From Hanstruepera neustonica (lineage in GTDB: Bacteria > Bacteroidota > Bacteroidia > Flavobacteriales > Flavobacteriaceae): DNA of 64,000 nucleotides. Positions 25,240 to 35,310 of the stretch are shown here, piece after piece; within the stretch, counting starts at the first letter, position 1; each line of letters begins with the position of its first letter. The notes below the pieces were generated by a model that saw only the letters and a list, made by a program, of their open reading frames with translations, was not told where the DNA came from and ran no database searches. The stretch lies in assembly GCF_002895005.1 (NCBI RefSeq), contig NZ_POWF01000001.1, positions 1-64,000 on the forward strand, read 5' to 3'. Both the position numbers and the translations under genes were made by a program.

Positions 25240-27069
25240 TTATTCTTCCTGCTGTTCAGATATCTTACGTTCTAATTCAGCCTGAAATTCCTCCATAACA
25301 GGTTTTACAGTACTTTCAGGCAAATCTGCTATTTTAATGTACATGAGGCCATCTACTGAATTATTAAATAGTGGATCCACATTAAAAGCAACCAACTTGG
25401 CATTTTGCTTAATATATTTTTTCAGCAAAACAGGTAACCTTAATGCACCTGGTTCCACTTCATCAATGATTTTGTCAAACTTGTTTAGATCGGCTTCGGC
25501 TTCATCAAACACAAAATCCTTATCGGCATCTTTTAACTGAACCTTGAATTCCTTTTTCGGATGTACATATTGAGCCACATATGGGTCATAGTAATGTGAC
25601 TTCATAAACTCAATCATTAACGATTTTGAAAAATTGGTAAACTGGTTACTAATACTCACGCCGCCAATTAAGTATTTATGTTCTGGATAACGCAAGGTTG
25701 TATGAACAATACCTTTCCAAAGTAGGAATAATGGCATAGGTTTTTGTTGGTAATCCTTGATGATAAATGCACGTCCCATTTCTATGGACTGACTCATCAT
25801 TTTATACAACTCGGGTTCAAACCTAAATAAGTCCTGCAAATAAAATCCATCGATTCCATACCTTGAGAATATTTCAGAACCCAAACCCATTCTATAGGCT
25901 CCAGCAATGAGATTTTGGTCACCATCCCATAAAAACATGTGATGATAATAGGTGTCAAAGGCATCTAAATCTATGGCTTCATTGGTTCCTTCTCCTACTT
26001 CTCTAAACGTAATTTCACGTAAGCGCCCAATTTCTTGAATAATGTTTGGGATTTTTTTTGCTGGTGCCAGAAACACCTCATAATTTTTACTTTGTAGTAA
26101 ACGAAAATCACCTTCACGTAAGGCCTCTACCTCTTTAACCATTAATGCCTGGTCAACCTGTCCTACAATTCGCTTAGGAGGTTTAGGCAATTTTAAGGTC
26201 GATGAAATATTACTCAACAAATTCCCTTTTTCATCAAATGAGTTGGATAGCATATATGTTTTCTTTCTTAAAAATTCAGAAAACGATTCCAATGACTCAT
26301 GTTCTTTTTGATCGGCAACAGAAATAGGTTTTCCTATTCTAACCTTAATAGTTCGTCGTTTTTGAGTCAGCAACTCTGAAGGTAATTTAGCAGTTCGGAA
26401 TGTATCGCTGATTTTTGACAGTTTGTAAAACAGTTGACTGTTCTTTCCATGAAAATAAATTGGCACTATGGGCACTTCGGCTTTGTGAGCCAGTTTCATC
26501 GCAGCTTCTTCCCATGGCCTATCAACCAGCAGTTTTCCATCTTTATAAGTTGATACCTCTCCTGCAGGGAAAATCCCCAATGGATGTCCTTCACGTAAAT
26601 GTAAAATGGCATTCTTAAAACCTGCAATACTAGATTTAGCATCTTTACGATCCTCAAAGGGATTCACAGGCATGATATAAGGTTTTAAGGGTTCTATTCT
26701 ATGCAGCAGAAAGTTGGCAATAATCTTAAAATCCTTTCGTTGTTCCAACATCAATTTTAGGAGTAAAATACCATCAATCCCTCCTAAAGGATGATTGGAA
26801 ACCGTAATATAAGCACCATCTTTAGGCAAACGTTTTAAATCCTCTTCGGGAATTTCAAATTTTATTTGAAACTCTTCCAAAATGGCATCCAAAAATTCAA
26901 GATCAGACAAATGCTTGGTTCGATTATAAATAGAGTTGAGAGTTGAAATCTTTAAGACTTTCATCAAAATCCACCCAAAAAATGTTCCTATAAAGCCATA
27001 CTTATCCATCTGAATGGCAGCAGCAACTTCCTTGGCGGTAACTAATCCTTTTTTAGGTTGATTTGTCAT
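25240..27069 (-). CDS. OlsF-like bifunctional acyltransferase (aminolipid synthesis)
   Basis: 609 residues. The N-terminal half (about 60-290) is a PlsC-type acyltransferase domain with SNHPLGGIDG and IFPAGEVSTY motifs. The C-terminal half (about 320-530) is a hemolysin/OlsB-type N-acyltransferase of the GNAT superfamily (LREITFREVGEGT, DLDAFDTYYHHMFLWD, YGIDGFYLQDLFRF). This order matches OlsF, a fused enzyme known to make ornithine lipids in Serratia and Flavobacterium; related Bacteroidota enzymes make glycine lipids. The aminolipid head group here cannot be told. Third gene of a leftward operon after the acetyltransferase and aspartate kinase genes. Confidence 0.85.
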   Translation of the reverse strand: MTNQPKKGLVTAKEVAAAIQMDKYGFIGTFFGWILMKVLKISTLNSIYNRTKHLSDLEFLDAILEEFQIKFEIPEEDLKRLPKDGAYITVSNHPLGGIDGILLLKLMLEQRKDFKIIANFLLHRIEPLKPYIMPVNPFEDRKDAKSSIAGFKNAILHLREGHPLGIFPAGEVSTYKDGKLLVDRPWEEAAMKLAHKAEVPIVPIYFHGKNSQLFYKLSKISDTFRTAKLPSELLTQKRRTIKVRIGKPISVADQKEHESLESFSEFLRKKTYMLSNSFDEKGNLLSNISSTLKLPKPPKRIVGQVDQALMVKEVEALREGDFRLLQSKNYEVFLAPAKKIPNIIQEIGRLREITFREVGEGTNEAIDLDAFDTYYHHMFLWDGDQNLIAGAYRMGLGSEIFSRYGIDGFYLQDLFRFEPELYKMMSQSIEMGRAFIIKDYQQKPMPLFLLWKGIVHTTLRYPEHKYLIGGVSISNQFTNFSKSLMIEFMKSHYYDPYVAQYVHPKKEFKVQLKDADKDFVFDEAEADLNKFDKIIDEVEPGALRLPVLLKKYIKQNAKLVAFNVDPLFNNSVDGLMYIKIADLPESTVKPVMEEFQAELERKISEQQEE

Positions 27070-27092
27070 GAATACAAATGTAGTTATTTTGT

Positions 27093-28343
27093 TTATTTAG
27101 TTACCATTTGCATAGTCTCTTGTGTTAATTGCTTCAATAGCACCTCTTTGTCTTTTTCCAATTTTTGAATGGCAGCTTCATTATAGTGCCTTATGGTATA
27201 CAAAGACACGTCTTCGTAGCAATTTACTTTAAATTTCGCTTTTAAATGTTGAAGAAGCTTCTCCAAATTATTGTATCCATTATCAAAACAAACCGAAAAA
27301 CTAATAGCCGAGTTTTGAATAACATCAACTTTCATTTTGTACATGTGTAACAAGTTGAATATGTCACTAATATTTTCCTCAACGATATAAGAAAAATCCA
27401 ATGACGATAACGACACCAAAACTTGATTCTTTTTAAGGATGAAGCAGGGTATTTCAGGCTCAATACCTTCTCCTTTAGCAACCACAGTTCCATTATTTTG
27501 TGGGTTTAAAAACGATTTGACATGCAAAGGAATTTCCTTTCGTTGCAGTGGTTGCAACGTTTTTGGATGAATCACTGAAGCCCCGTAAAAGGCTAACTCT
27601 ATCGCTTCACGATAAGATATTTTGTGTAATAATTGGGCGTTTTCAAAGTATCTAGGGTCTGCATTGAGAACACCTGGCACATCTTTCCAGATTGTCACGC
27701 TATCGGCATTAAGACAATAAGCAAAAATAGCAGCGGTATAATCACTACCCTCTCTCCCTAAAGTAGTTGTAAAGTTATTGGGATCACTACCCAAAAACCC
27801 TTGTGTAATATTCAAACTACTCTTTTTAAAATTTTCAGTAATAAGGCTTTGTGTCTTTTCCCAATCTACATTAGCTCTTCGATAATAATTATCAGTCTTG
27901 ATGAACTCCCGAACATCCAACCAATTATTCTTTAAACCCATTTCATTTAAAAACTCACTTACAATGGTTGTAGAAACCAACTCACCAAACCCTATAGTTT
28001 GATCATAAACATAATTGTAATCTGGCGATTTATTGCGGTCAAAAAATGAAGCCAGTTCATCAAATAAACGAGATACTTTTTTGAAAACAGAATGATTTTC
28101 ATTTTCAAACAAGTCCAATAAAATGGCATTATGATATTTTTTTACATCCTGAATAGAGCTCTGTAACGCCGATTTATTTTTGAAATAATTATCAATAATA
28201 GTTTCAATGGCATTGGTTGTTTTGCCCATGGCAGAAACTACAATCAGCGTTTTTGAATGTCCTGTTTCATTCAATACATTCAATAAATTTCTTACACCTT
28301 CAGCATCTTTAACTGATGCTCCACCAAATTTAAATACGCGCAT
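27093..28343 (-). CDS. Aspartate kinase
   Basis: 416 residues, monofunctional. The N-terminal kinase domain has VFKFGGASVKDAEG (usually FGGTS) and the LGREGSDYTAAIFA substrate/ATP segment. ACT-type regulatory domains cover about 310-400. Phosphorylates aspartate at the head of lysine, threonine, methionine and diaminopimelate synthesis. No homoserine dehydrogenase domain is fused. Lies 1 base downstream of the acetyltransferase gene and 23 bases before the OlsF-like gene. Confidence 0.93.
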   Translation of the reverse strand: MRVFKFGGASVKDAEGVRNLLNVLNETGHSKTLIVVSAMGKTTNAIETIIDNYFKNKSALQSSIQDVKKYHNAILLDLFENENHSVFKKVSRLFDELASFFDRNKSPDYNYVYDQTIGFGELVSTTIVSEFLNEMGLKNNWLDVREFIKTDNYYRRANVDWEKTQSLITENFKKSSLNITQGFLGSDPNNFTTTLGREGSDYTAAIFAYCLNADSVTIWKDVPGVLNADPRYFENAQLLHKISYREAIELAFYGASVIHPKTLQPLQRKEIPLHVKSFLNPQNNGTVVAKGEGIEPEIPCFILKKNQVLVSLSSLDFSYIVEENISDIFNLLHMYKMKVDVIQNSAISFSVCFDNGYNNLEKLLQHLKAKFKVNCYEDVSLYTIRHYNEAAIQKLEKDKEVLLKQLTQETMQMVTK

Positions 28344-28344
28344 A

Positions 28345-28824
28345 TTACAGGTTTGATAAATACGTTTTTATTGCAGATTCGTTTAAGTGTACCACATCCC
28401 AATCACGTTTCACATCTGCTCCTTTTTCTTCATAAAATTTAATAGCGGGTTCGTTCCAATCCAATACTTCCCAACAGATGCGCTTTACGCATAGTTGATT
28501 ACCATATTTTACAACTTCATCCAAAAGTAATGTCCCTAAACCATTGCCTCGCATGTTTTCACTGACTATCAAATCTTCCAAATGCAATACATTGCCTTTC
28601 CAAGTGGAGTATCTTGTATAAACCAAAGCCATTGCTTCAATACGCTCTTCAAACTCAGCAACAAAGCATTGAAAAAGCGGTTGTTCTCCAAACCCATCTT
28701 CTTCCAATTCTTTTAATGAAATTTCGACTTCATGAGGCTCTTTTTCAAAAACAGCAAGTTCGGTAATTAATTCCAAAACCCTAGCCATATCGCCTTTATG
28801 TGCCTTTCTTACCTTAAATTTCAT
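28345..28824 (-). CDS. GNAT family N-acetyltransferase (diamine acetyltransferase-like)
   Basis: 159 residues. The LEDLIVSENMRGNGLGTLLLDEV acetyl-CoA loop and CWEVLDWNEPAIKFYEEKGA resemble the spermidine/spermine (SSAT/thialysine) subgroup. Substrate is unproven. First gene of the leftward operon with aspartate kinase and the OlsF-like gene; divergent from fbp with about 110 bases between. Confidence 0.85.
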   Translation of the reverse strand: MKFKVRKAHKGDMARVLELITELAVFEKEPHEVEISLKELEEDGFGEQPLFQCFVAEFEERIEAMALVYTRYSTWKGNVLHLEDLIVSENMRGNGLGTLLLDEVVKYGNQLCVKRICWEVLDWNEPAIKFYEEKGADVKRDWDVVHLNESAIKTYLSNL

Positions 28825-28935
28825 TTGTAGATTTTACGTCAAAGATAGCTTTTTATCTGATATTTAAATTTCCGAAAACGTTGTAGTTTATCAAAAAATC
28901 CGATATTTGCACAAACATCAACATCCTGCATATTT

Positions 28936-29943
28936 ATGTCTCAAAAAAATCAAACTTTAGGTGAATTTATCATTGAAAACCAGGCATCATTCAAATACAC
29001 CTCAGGGGAGCTTTCCAGATTAATAAACTCTATCCGCCTAGCAGCTAAAGTTGTTAATCATGAAGTAAACAAAGCTGGTTTGGTGGACATTATTGGTGCT
29101 GCAGGTGAGACCAATATTCAAGGTGAAGACCAACAAAAGTTAGATGTTTATGCCAATGATAAGTTCATTCAAACCCTCACAAACCGAAATATAGTTTGTG
29201 GCATTGCCAGTGAAGAAGAGGATGATTTTATTTCTATAAACAGCCAGGATGAGAACAACAATAACAAGTATGTTGTTTTAATTGACCCATTGGATGGTTC
29301 ATCTAATATAGATGTAAATGTATCTGTTGGAACTATTTTTTCAGTTTTTAGACGCGTCACCCCAGTGGGAACTCCAGTTACCATTGAAGACTTTTTGCAA
29401 AAAGGCAATCAACAGGTTGCAGCTGGTTATGTGGTTTACGGAACCTCAACCATGTTAGTCTATACAACGGGTGCAGGTGTGAATGGTTTTACCTTAAATC
29501 CAGCCATTGGCACTTTTTATTTATCACATCCTAATATGCAGTTTCCTGAAAACGGAAAAATTTACTCCGTAAATGAAGGTAATTACATCCATTTCCCTCA
29601 AGGCATTAAAAATTATATTAAATATTGCCAAATGGAAGAGGGTGACAGGCCCTACACGTCTCGCTATATTGGATCTTTAGTCTCTGATTTTCATAGAAAT
29701 ATGATTAAAGGCGGTATTTATTTATATCCAAAAAGTTCAAAGGATTCTAATGGTAAGCTTCGTTTATTGTATGAATGCAATCCTATGGCTTTTTTAGCAG
29801 AACAGGCTAATGGCAAAGCCAGTGATGGTTTCAACAGGATTTTGGATATTCAACCTGAAGAGCTTCACCAACGGGTACCTTTTATTTGTGGTAGCAGAAA
29901 TATGGTTGAAAAAGCCGAAGAATTTATGAGAATGGCCCAATAA
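28936..29943 (+). CDS. fbp: Class I fructose-1,6-bisphosphatase
   Basis: 335 residues; hydrolyses fructose 1,6-bisphosphate to fructose 6-phosphate in gluconeogenesis. The metal/active-site segment [20 protein letters not shown] and upstream ASEEEDD acidic cluster are present. The C-terminal [23 protein letters not shown] segment is also typical. With ppc (42.7-45.3 kb) it provides gluconeogenic/anaplerotic capacity. A terminator follows directly. Confidence 0.96.
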   Translation: MSQKNQTLGEFIIENQASFKYTSGELSRLINSIRLAAKVVNHEVNKAGLVDIIGAAGETNIQGEDQQKLDVYANDKFIQTLTNRNIVCGIASEEEDDFISINSQDENNNNKYVVLIDPLDGSSNIDVNVSVGTIFSVFRRVTPVGTPVTIEDFLQKGNQQVAAGYVVYGTSTMLVYTTGAGVNGFTLNPAIGTFYLSHPNMQFPENGKIYSVNEGNYIHFPQGIKNYIKYCQMEEGDRPYTSRYIGSLVSDFHRNMIKGGIYLYPKSSKDSNGKLRLLYECNPMAFLAEQANGKASDGFNRILDIQPEELHQRVPFICGSRNMVEKAEEFMRMAQ

Positions 29944-29944
29944 A

Positions 29945-29972
29945 AAAATGCGAATCATTGGATTCGCATTTT
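29945..29972. terminator. Bidirectional terminator between fbp and the TerB-like gene
   Basis: AAAATGCGAATC and GATTCGCATTTT pair perfectly around ATTG. It sits between the two convergent stops and can serve both. Confidence 0.85.
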
Positions 29973-29991
29973 CAAACTTATGAATAGAACA

Positions 29992-30423
29992 TTATTTGTT
30001 CATATTTCTTATCTCTTCAATAAAGGTATCTAAATCAACACCATTACTAACTAATATTAGTGCCTTATCTACTATATACTTCACGTTTTCAGGAGAGAAA
30101 CCTAAACCAATACCTATTTTACGTAACACCATGCTTTCATGTTCACCGTGAATATGATCGACATGTACCATACGAGCCAAATCATATAGTCGTTCCAAAC
30201 GTCTGTCATAAGATGTTGGCGGATTAATAGGGTGTGATTGGTAATCCTTTAAAATTTCCTTGTATGTAGTTTCACTGATATCTAAATTTCGTGCCAAACG
30301 GTCTAAAAACGCCTTCTCCTCATCAGTAATTATTCCATCATCCATAGCTACCCTAACAATCGCAGCAAAATGATCTTCATTACGTTTTTTAAACCCACTA
30401 TCAAATAAATCTAAAATTGACAT
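29992..30423 (-). CDS. TerB-like domain protein
   Basis: 143 residues, all-helical, with the acidic FAAIVRVAMDDGIITDEEKAFLDRLA pattern typical of TerB/TerB-like domains that bind metal ions. Start chosen at the ATG at 30423 (MSILDLFDSGFKKRN), a common family start. A TTG nine codons upstream is also in frame. The role is unknown; there are no other tellurite-resistance genes nearby, so tellurite resistance should not be inferred. Confidence 0.8.
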   Translation of the reverse strand: MSILDLFDSGFKKRNEDHFAAIVRVAMDDGIITDEEKAFLDRLARNLDISETTYKEILKDYQSHPINPPTSYDRRLERLYDLARMVHVDHIHGEHESMVLRKIGIGLGFSPENVKYIVDKALILVSNGVDLDTFIEEIRNMNK

Positions 30424-30565
30424 ATATTCTTGTTTTGTAAAGTGGTGCAAACTTACATATTTTTCTTTTTTTCTAATAAGAAAAAAACCTTAAAATAAGT
30501 TCTCTCTGTCAATTTTTTAAAATTATTATCAACCAGAGTAAATATTACTTTAATAATAGTTTTAA

Positions 30566-30597
30566 TCCCTAAACTAGGGAACAAAATTTTATATTTG
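30566..30597 (+). promoter_or_regulatory. mfd promoter with overlapping palindrome
   Basis: TATATTTG at 30590-30597 is a good -7 box. Where the -33 element should be, there is instead a palindrome, TCCCTA-AAC-TAGGGA (30566-30580). A protein bound there would cover the -33 region. Confidence 0.45.
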
Positions 30598-30613
30598 CAC
30601 AAAATAATTTGAC

Positions 30614-33600
30614 TTGAGTAAAACAAACCTCTCGCAAGTATATAATCAGGCTTTGCAGATGCAAAATCTGCGACATGCTATTGCCAAAAATGAAAGTCGA
30701 ACCCATATTAAAGGACTTGTAGGGTCTTCGGTTTCATTTGTTTTTACGGAACTTTTTAAACAAGCCGAAAAACCATTTTTACTCATATTTAATGACAAAG
30801 AAGAGGCTGCCTTTTATCTTAATGATATTGAATTATTATTAAATGACAAAGATGTCCTTTTTTATCCCGGAAGTTACAGACGTCCATATCAAATTGAAGA
30901 AACAGATAATGCTAATGTCCTGTTGAGGGCCGAAGTACTTAATCGCATAAATTCAAGAAAAAAACCGGCTATTATTGTAACCTATCCAGATGCCCTTTTT
31001 GAGAAGGTTGTTACGAGACGTGAGCTAGAAAAAAACACCTTAAAAATTTCTGTCAACGATCAATTATCTATTGATTTTGTGAATGAGGTCCTATTTGAAT
31101 ACAAGTTCAAACGTGTTGATTTTGTAACCGAACCAGGAGAGTTTTCCGTTCGTGGTGGAATTGTCGATGTATTCTCTTTTTCCCACGATGAGCCTTATCG
31201 TATTGAGTTTTTTGGCGATGAAGTTGATAGTATTCGAACATTTGATGTAGAGTCTCAACTGTCGACCAATCAAATCAAGAAAATTAGTATCATTCCAAAT
31301 GTTGCCAACAAATTTTTGGAAGAAAGTCGTCAAAGCTTCTTAAAGTATATAGCTCAAAAAACAGTTGTCTTTACTAAAAATGCCGAACTACTATTTTCAA
31401 GAATAGATGATTTTTATGAAAAAGCAGAGGAAACTTTTAAAAGCCTTTCATCTGAAATAAAACATGCAGAACCTTCAGAATTATTTTGTAATTCCACGTT
31501 GTTAAAGCAACAACTAATGGACTTTAACTTGGTTGAATTTGGTCCTTCAAGTGTGTTGACAAATAATACAAATAGCCAACCAGTTGTATTCAATACAACA
31601 CCACAACCGGCCTTTAATAAGCAATTCAGCCTACTAATTGAAGACCTTAATGTAAATCATGATAAAGGATTCACAAATTATATAGCTTGTGTTAGTGAGC
31701 AGCAGGCTAAACGTTTTCACGATATTTTTGATGATGTAGAAGAAAACGTTCATTATAAAACGATTGTTCTATCTCTTTTTCAGGGATTTGTAGATCATGA
31801 TAATAAAATAACCTGCTATACAGACCATCAAATATTTGAACGATATCACAAATTTCATTTAAAAAATGGCTATGCCAAAAAGCAGGCTATCACTTTGCGT
31901 GAATTGACCAATTTGGAAATAGGTGATTATGTAACCCATATCGATCATGGTATTGGTAAGTTTGGTGGACTACAAAAAATTGATGTTGAAGGTAAAAAAC
32001 AGGAGGCTATTAAATTGGTTTATGGTGAACGCGATGTTTTATATTTAAGCATCCACTCCCTACATAAAATCACCAAGTTTAATGGTAAGGACGGTAAGCC
32101 TCCAAAAGTTTATAAGTTAGGCAGTAAAGCATGGAAAAATCTTAAACAAAAAACCAAATCAAGAGTTAAAGAAATTGCCTTTAACCTGATAAAAGTTTAC
32201 GCCAAACGAAAGTTGAAAAAAGGCTATCAGTACAATCCAGATAGTTATATGCAACATGAATTGGAAGCCTCTTTTTTATATGAAGATACTCCAGACCAAA
32301 TTACATCGACAACCGATATTAAAGCCGATATGGAAAGTGAGCGCCCTATGGATCGCTTGGTTTGCGGTGATGTCGGTTTTGGTAAAACAGAGGTTGCCAT
32401 CCGTGCTGCTTTTAAAGCCGTTGATAATGGTAAACAAGTGGCTGTGTTAGTGCCAACAACCATTTTAGCCTATCAACATTCCAGAACATTCAAGGAGCGA
32501 CTAAAAGATTTTCCAGTAACAGTTGACTACCTCAACCGTTTTAGAACAGCCAAAGAAAAAAGAGAAATTCTTGAAAACCTGGAAAAAGGGACTATTGATA
32601 TTATCATTGGAACCCATCAGTTAGTGAGTAAAAATGTGAGGTTTAAGGATCTGGGATTATTGATTGTTGATGAAGAACAAAAATTTGGGGTTGCAGTAAA
32701 AGAAAAACTCAAAACCATCAAAGAAAATGTTGATGTACTCACATTAACAGCCACACCTATTCCAAGGACTTTACAGTTTAGTCTCATGGCTGCTCGAGAT
32801 CTTTCTGTTATTACCACACCTCCACCAAATCGCTATCCTATAGAAAGTCATGTCATCCGTTTTAGTGAAGAAACCATTCGAGATGCCATTACTTACGAGA
32901 TTCAACGTGGCGGACAAGTTTTCTTTATACACAACCGCATAGAAAACATCAAGGAAGTTGCAGGCATGATTCAACGATTGGTACCAGATGCTAAAATTGG
33001 TATTGGACATGGTCAGATGGAAGGCAGAAAATTAGAGCATTTAATGTTAGCATTTATTAATGGAGAGTTTGATGTTTTGGTCAGTACAACCATTGTAGAA
33101 AGTGGTTTGGATGTTCCGAATGCCAATACTATTTTTATTAATAATGCCAATAATTTTGGCTTGAGTGATTTACATCAAATGCGTGGTCGTGTAGGACGAA
33201 GTAATAAAAAGGCGTTTTGTTATTTTATTACACCTGAATACTCTGCTATGACCAACGATGCCAGAAAGCGTATCACCGCTTTAGAACAATTTACTGAATT
33301 GGGCAGTGGTTTTAATATTGCCATGAAAGATTTGGAAATTCGTGGTGCTGGTGACTTATTAGGGGGAGAACAAAGTGGGTTCATCAATGATATTGGCTTT
33401 GACACCTATCAAAAAATATTAAACGAAGCTATTGAAGAACTTAAGGAAAATGAATTCAAGGATTTATATAAAGATGATGGTAAACCAAAAACCTATGTAA
33501 AAGACATAACCATTGACACGGACTTTGAGTTGTTATTCCCAGATGATTATGTCAATAACATTACTGAACGCCTAAATCTTTATACACAACTCAATAATGT

Positions 33601-33961
33601 TAAAACCGAAGAAGAACTAAGCGCTTTTGAAAGTGAACTCATTGACCGTTTTGGTGAATTACCGATACAAGTAGTTGATCTATTGAACAGCGTTAGAATA
33701 AAATGGCTAGCCACTAAAATGGGATTAGAAAAAGTGGTCATGAAAAAAGGCAAGCTTATTGGCTATTTTATTCATGACCAAAAAAGTGCTTTTTATCAAA
33801 GTCCGCAGTTCACCAAGGTTCTTCAATTTGTACAAACGCATTCCAATACTTGTAAAATGAAGGAAAAACAAACCAGAAATGGGCTTCGTTTATTATTGAC
33901 TTTTGAAAATATACCGTCAGTTAAGAAAGCTTTAACGGCTTTAAAACCCATTATGGATTAG
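30614..33961 (+). CDS. mfd: Transcription-repair coupling factor
   Basis: 1115 residues. It removes RNA polymerase stalled at lesions and recruits UvrA. Domains in order: UvrB-like N-terminal region (about 1-400), RNA polymerase-interacting CarD-like domain (about 430-510; DYVTHIDHGIGKFGGL), helicase core with Walker A GDVGFGKTE and DEEQ box LLIVDEEQKFGV, and a TRCF C-terminal domain (about 980-1080). The start is TTG at 30614; family members begin near here and no ATG is suitably placed. Confidence 0.96.
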   Translation: MSKTNLSQVYNQALQMQNLRHAIAKNESRTHIKGLVGSSVSFVFTELFKQAEKPFLLIFNDKEEAAFYLNDIELLLNDKDVLFYPGSYRRPYQIEETDNANVLLRAEVLNRINSRKKPAIIVTYPDALFEKVVTRRELEKNTLKISVNDQLSIDFVNEVLFEYKFKRVDFVTEPGEFSVRGGIVDVFSFSHDEPYRIEFFGDEVDSIRTFDVESQLSTNQIKKISIIPNVANKFLEESRQSFLKYIAQKTVVFTKNAELLFSRIDDFYEKAEETFKSLSSEIKHAEPSELFCNSTLLKQQLMDFNLVEFGPSSVLTNNTNSQPVVFNTTPQPAFNKQFSLLIEDLNVNHDKGFTNYIACVSEQQAKRFHDIFDDVEENVHYKTIVLSLFQGFVDHDNKITCYTDHQIFERYHKFHLKNGYAKKQAITLRELTNLEIGDYVTHIDHGIGKFGGLQKIDVEGKKQEAIKLVYGERDVLYLSIHSLHKITKFNGKDGKPPKVYKLGSKAWKNLKQKTKSRVKEIAFNLIKVYAKRKLKKGYQYNPDSYMQHELEASFLYEDTPDQITSTTDIKADMESERPMDRLVCGDVGFGKTEVAIRAAFKAVDNGKQVAVLVPTTILAYQHSRTFKERLKDFPVTVDYLNRFRTAKEKREILENLEKGTIDIIIGTHQLVSKNVRFKDLGLLIVDEEQKFGVAVKEKLKTIKENVDVLTLTATPIPRTLQFSLMAARDLSVITTPPPNRYPIESHVIRFSEETIRDAITYEIQRGGQVFFIHNRIENIKEVAGMIQRLVPDAKIGIGHGQMEGRKLEHLMLAFINGEFDVLVSTTIVESGLDVPNANTIFINNANNFGLSDLHQMRGRVGRSNKKAFCYFITPEYSAMTNDARKRITALEQFTELGSGFNIAMKDLEIRGAGDLLGGEQSGFINDIGFDTYQKILNEAIEELKENEFKDLYKDDGKPKTYVKDITIDTDFELLFPDDYVNNITERLNLYTQLNNVKTEEELSAFESELIDRFGELPIQVVDLLNSVRIKWLATKMGLEKVVMKKGKLIGYFIHDQKSAFYQSPQFTKVLQFVQTHSNTCKMKEKQTRNGLRLLLTFENIPSVKKALTALKPIMD

Positions 33962-34005
33962 TTTTTGTTACATTCGATTAACATCCAATAGAAACATTTG
34001 GTATT

Positions 34006-35310
34006 ATGAAAAAATGGCTTTTAATAATTTCGATTCTTCCCCAATTCCTTTTAGCACAACACAGTATCAGAGGCACATTTTCTCCTGCTGAAGAATTTAC
34101 CTATGCTTTTCTTTATAAAAACACACCCACAGGTGCTGACTATATCGATCGCGCCAAGTTAAAATCCGACGGTTCATTCTCAATTGAAATGGACGAAAAT
34201 TCAGAATCTGGAATTTATAGAATAGTTTATGCCACACCACCTGAAGACAATAATTTCAATTTTTTCTATGATGGTAAAGAGAATGTTGTTTTGAAATATG
34301 ATTTAGAAACCGGGTTGACCTTTATTAGCTCCAATGACAATATGCTTTGGGATCGCTATTTATCGGATATCAGTAATATTAATGGACAAATAAGTGACTA
34401 CTACACATCGGATAATCCTAATCAAAAAACCATTGAATCTATTTTCAAAAATTTAAGCGATACTCAATTAGCTTATGAAGAAGCCGCTAAAAATTCCCAA
34501 GTACTAGCGTTTATAAAAAGTAACAGAACCTATATCCCAAGCTCTTTTGAAAATATCAACACCTACTCCCAAAACCTAAAAGAGCACTACTTTGATAACA
34601 TAGAATTTGATAATCTTTTATTACAATCCTCTGAATTCTTAACCGAACGAGTAATGGCATATATGTATGCTATGCCAGCTGATATCGATTCTTACAATCA
34701 GGCTATCGATGATATTGTTATTGCCATTGGAGATAATAGTGTTTCTAAAATGAACATCTTGGAAGCCATTTGGACAAATATGATGGGAGCTGGAAACGAT
34801 GCAGTTGCCAATTACATTAGCGATTCCTATTTAATGTCATTGGCTATAAAAAACAACAATGAGTTACTCCTGGAAGTTTTACAAGAATATAAGAATACAG
34901 CTATTGGTAATAAAGCTGTAGATTTTGAATTCACTTATTTGGTTGATGACAAGCCTATTGAAACCAGCTTATATGAATTGACTGAATCAGATAGATACTT
35001 ACTTATTTTTTGGAGCAGCACCTGTAGTCATTGTTTGGATGAATTGCCCAAAGTTAAAACATTGATGGATCAATATCCGGAAATTACTGTGATTGCTTAT
35101 GGTCTTGAAAATAGTGTTAGAAACTGGAAGAAAACCATAGAAAGCTTCCCTAATTTCTTACACACATATGATTTAAGTAAGTGGGAAAGTCCTGTAATTA
35201 AAAATTATGCAGTACATGCAACGCCAAGTTTTTTTATACTGGATAAAAATAAAACCATTGTTGCTAAACCTAATGATGTTGAAGAATTACGGACGTTTTT
35301 AGAAAACTAA
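34006..35310 (+). CDS. Secreted thioredoxin-fold (TlpA-like) protein
   Basis: 434 residues. Signal peptide at about 1-17. The N-terminal beta region (about 20-110) resembles the DUF4369-type domain often found before TlpA domains in Bacteroidota. A helical middle follows, and the C-terminal thioredoxin fold (about 300-434) has the redox motif CSHC in WSSTCSHCLDELP and the cis-proline segment HATPSFF. Predicted periplasmic disulfide reductase or thiol-redox sensor. Convergent with yraN, overlapping its 3' end by 4 bases. Confidence 0.82.
   Translation: MKKWLLIISILPQFLLAQHSIRGTFSPAEEFTYAFLYKNTPTGADYIDRAKLKSDGSFSIEMDENSESGIYRIVYATPPEDNNFNFFYDGKENVVLKYDLETGLTFISSNDNMLWDRYLSDISNINGQISDYYTSDNPNQKTIESIFKNLSDTQLAYEEAAKNSQVLAFIKSNRTYIPSSFENINTYSQNLKEHYFDNIEFDNLLLQSSEFLTERVMAYMYAMPADIDSYNQAIDDIVIAIGDNSVSKMNILEAIWTNMMGAGNDAVANYISDSYLMSLAIKNNNELLLEVLQEYKNTAIGNKAVDFEFTYLVDDKPIETSLYELTESDRYLLIFWSSTCSHCLDELPKVKTLMDQYPEITVIAYGLENSVRNWKKTIESFPNFLHTYDLSKWESPVIKNYAVHATPSFFILDKNKTIVAKPNDVEELRTFLEN

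Noticed and set aside
29992-30423. Tellurite resistance system
   Set aside because: Only a TerB-like domain is present; terC, terD and related genes are absent.
30466-30487. Terminator upstream of mfd
   Set aside because: The inverted repeat is made of A/T runs only (TTTTTTTCT/AGAAAAAAA) and would be too weak; it is probably chance in AT-rich DNA.
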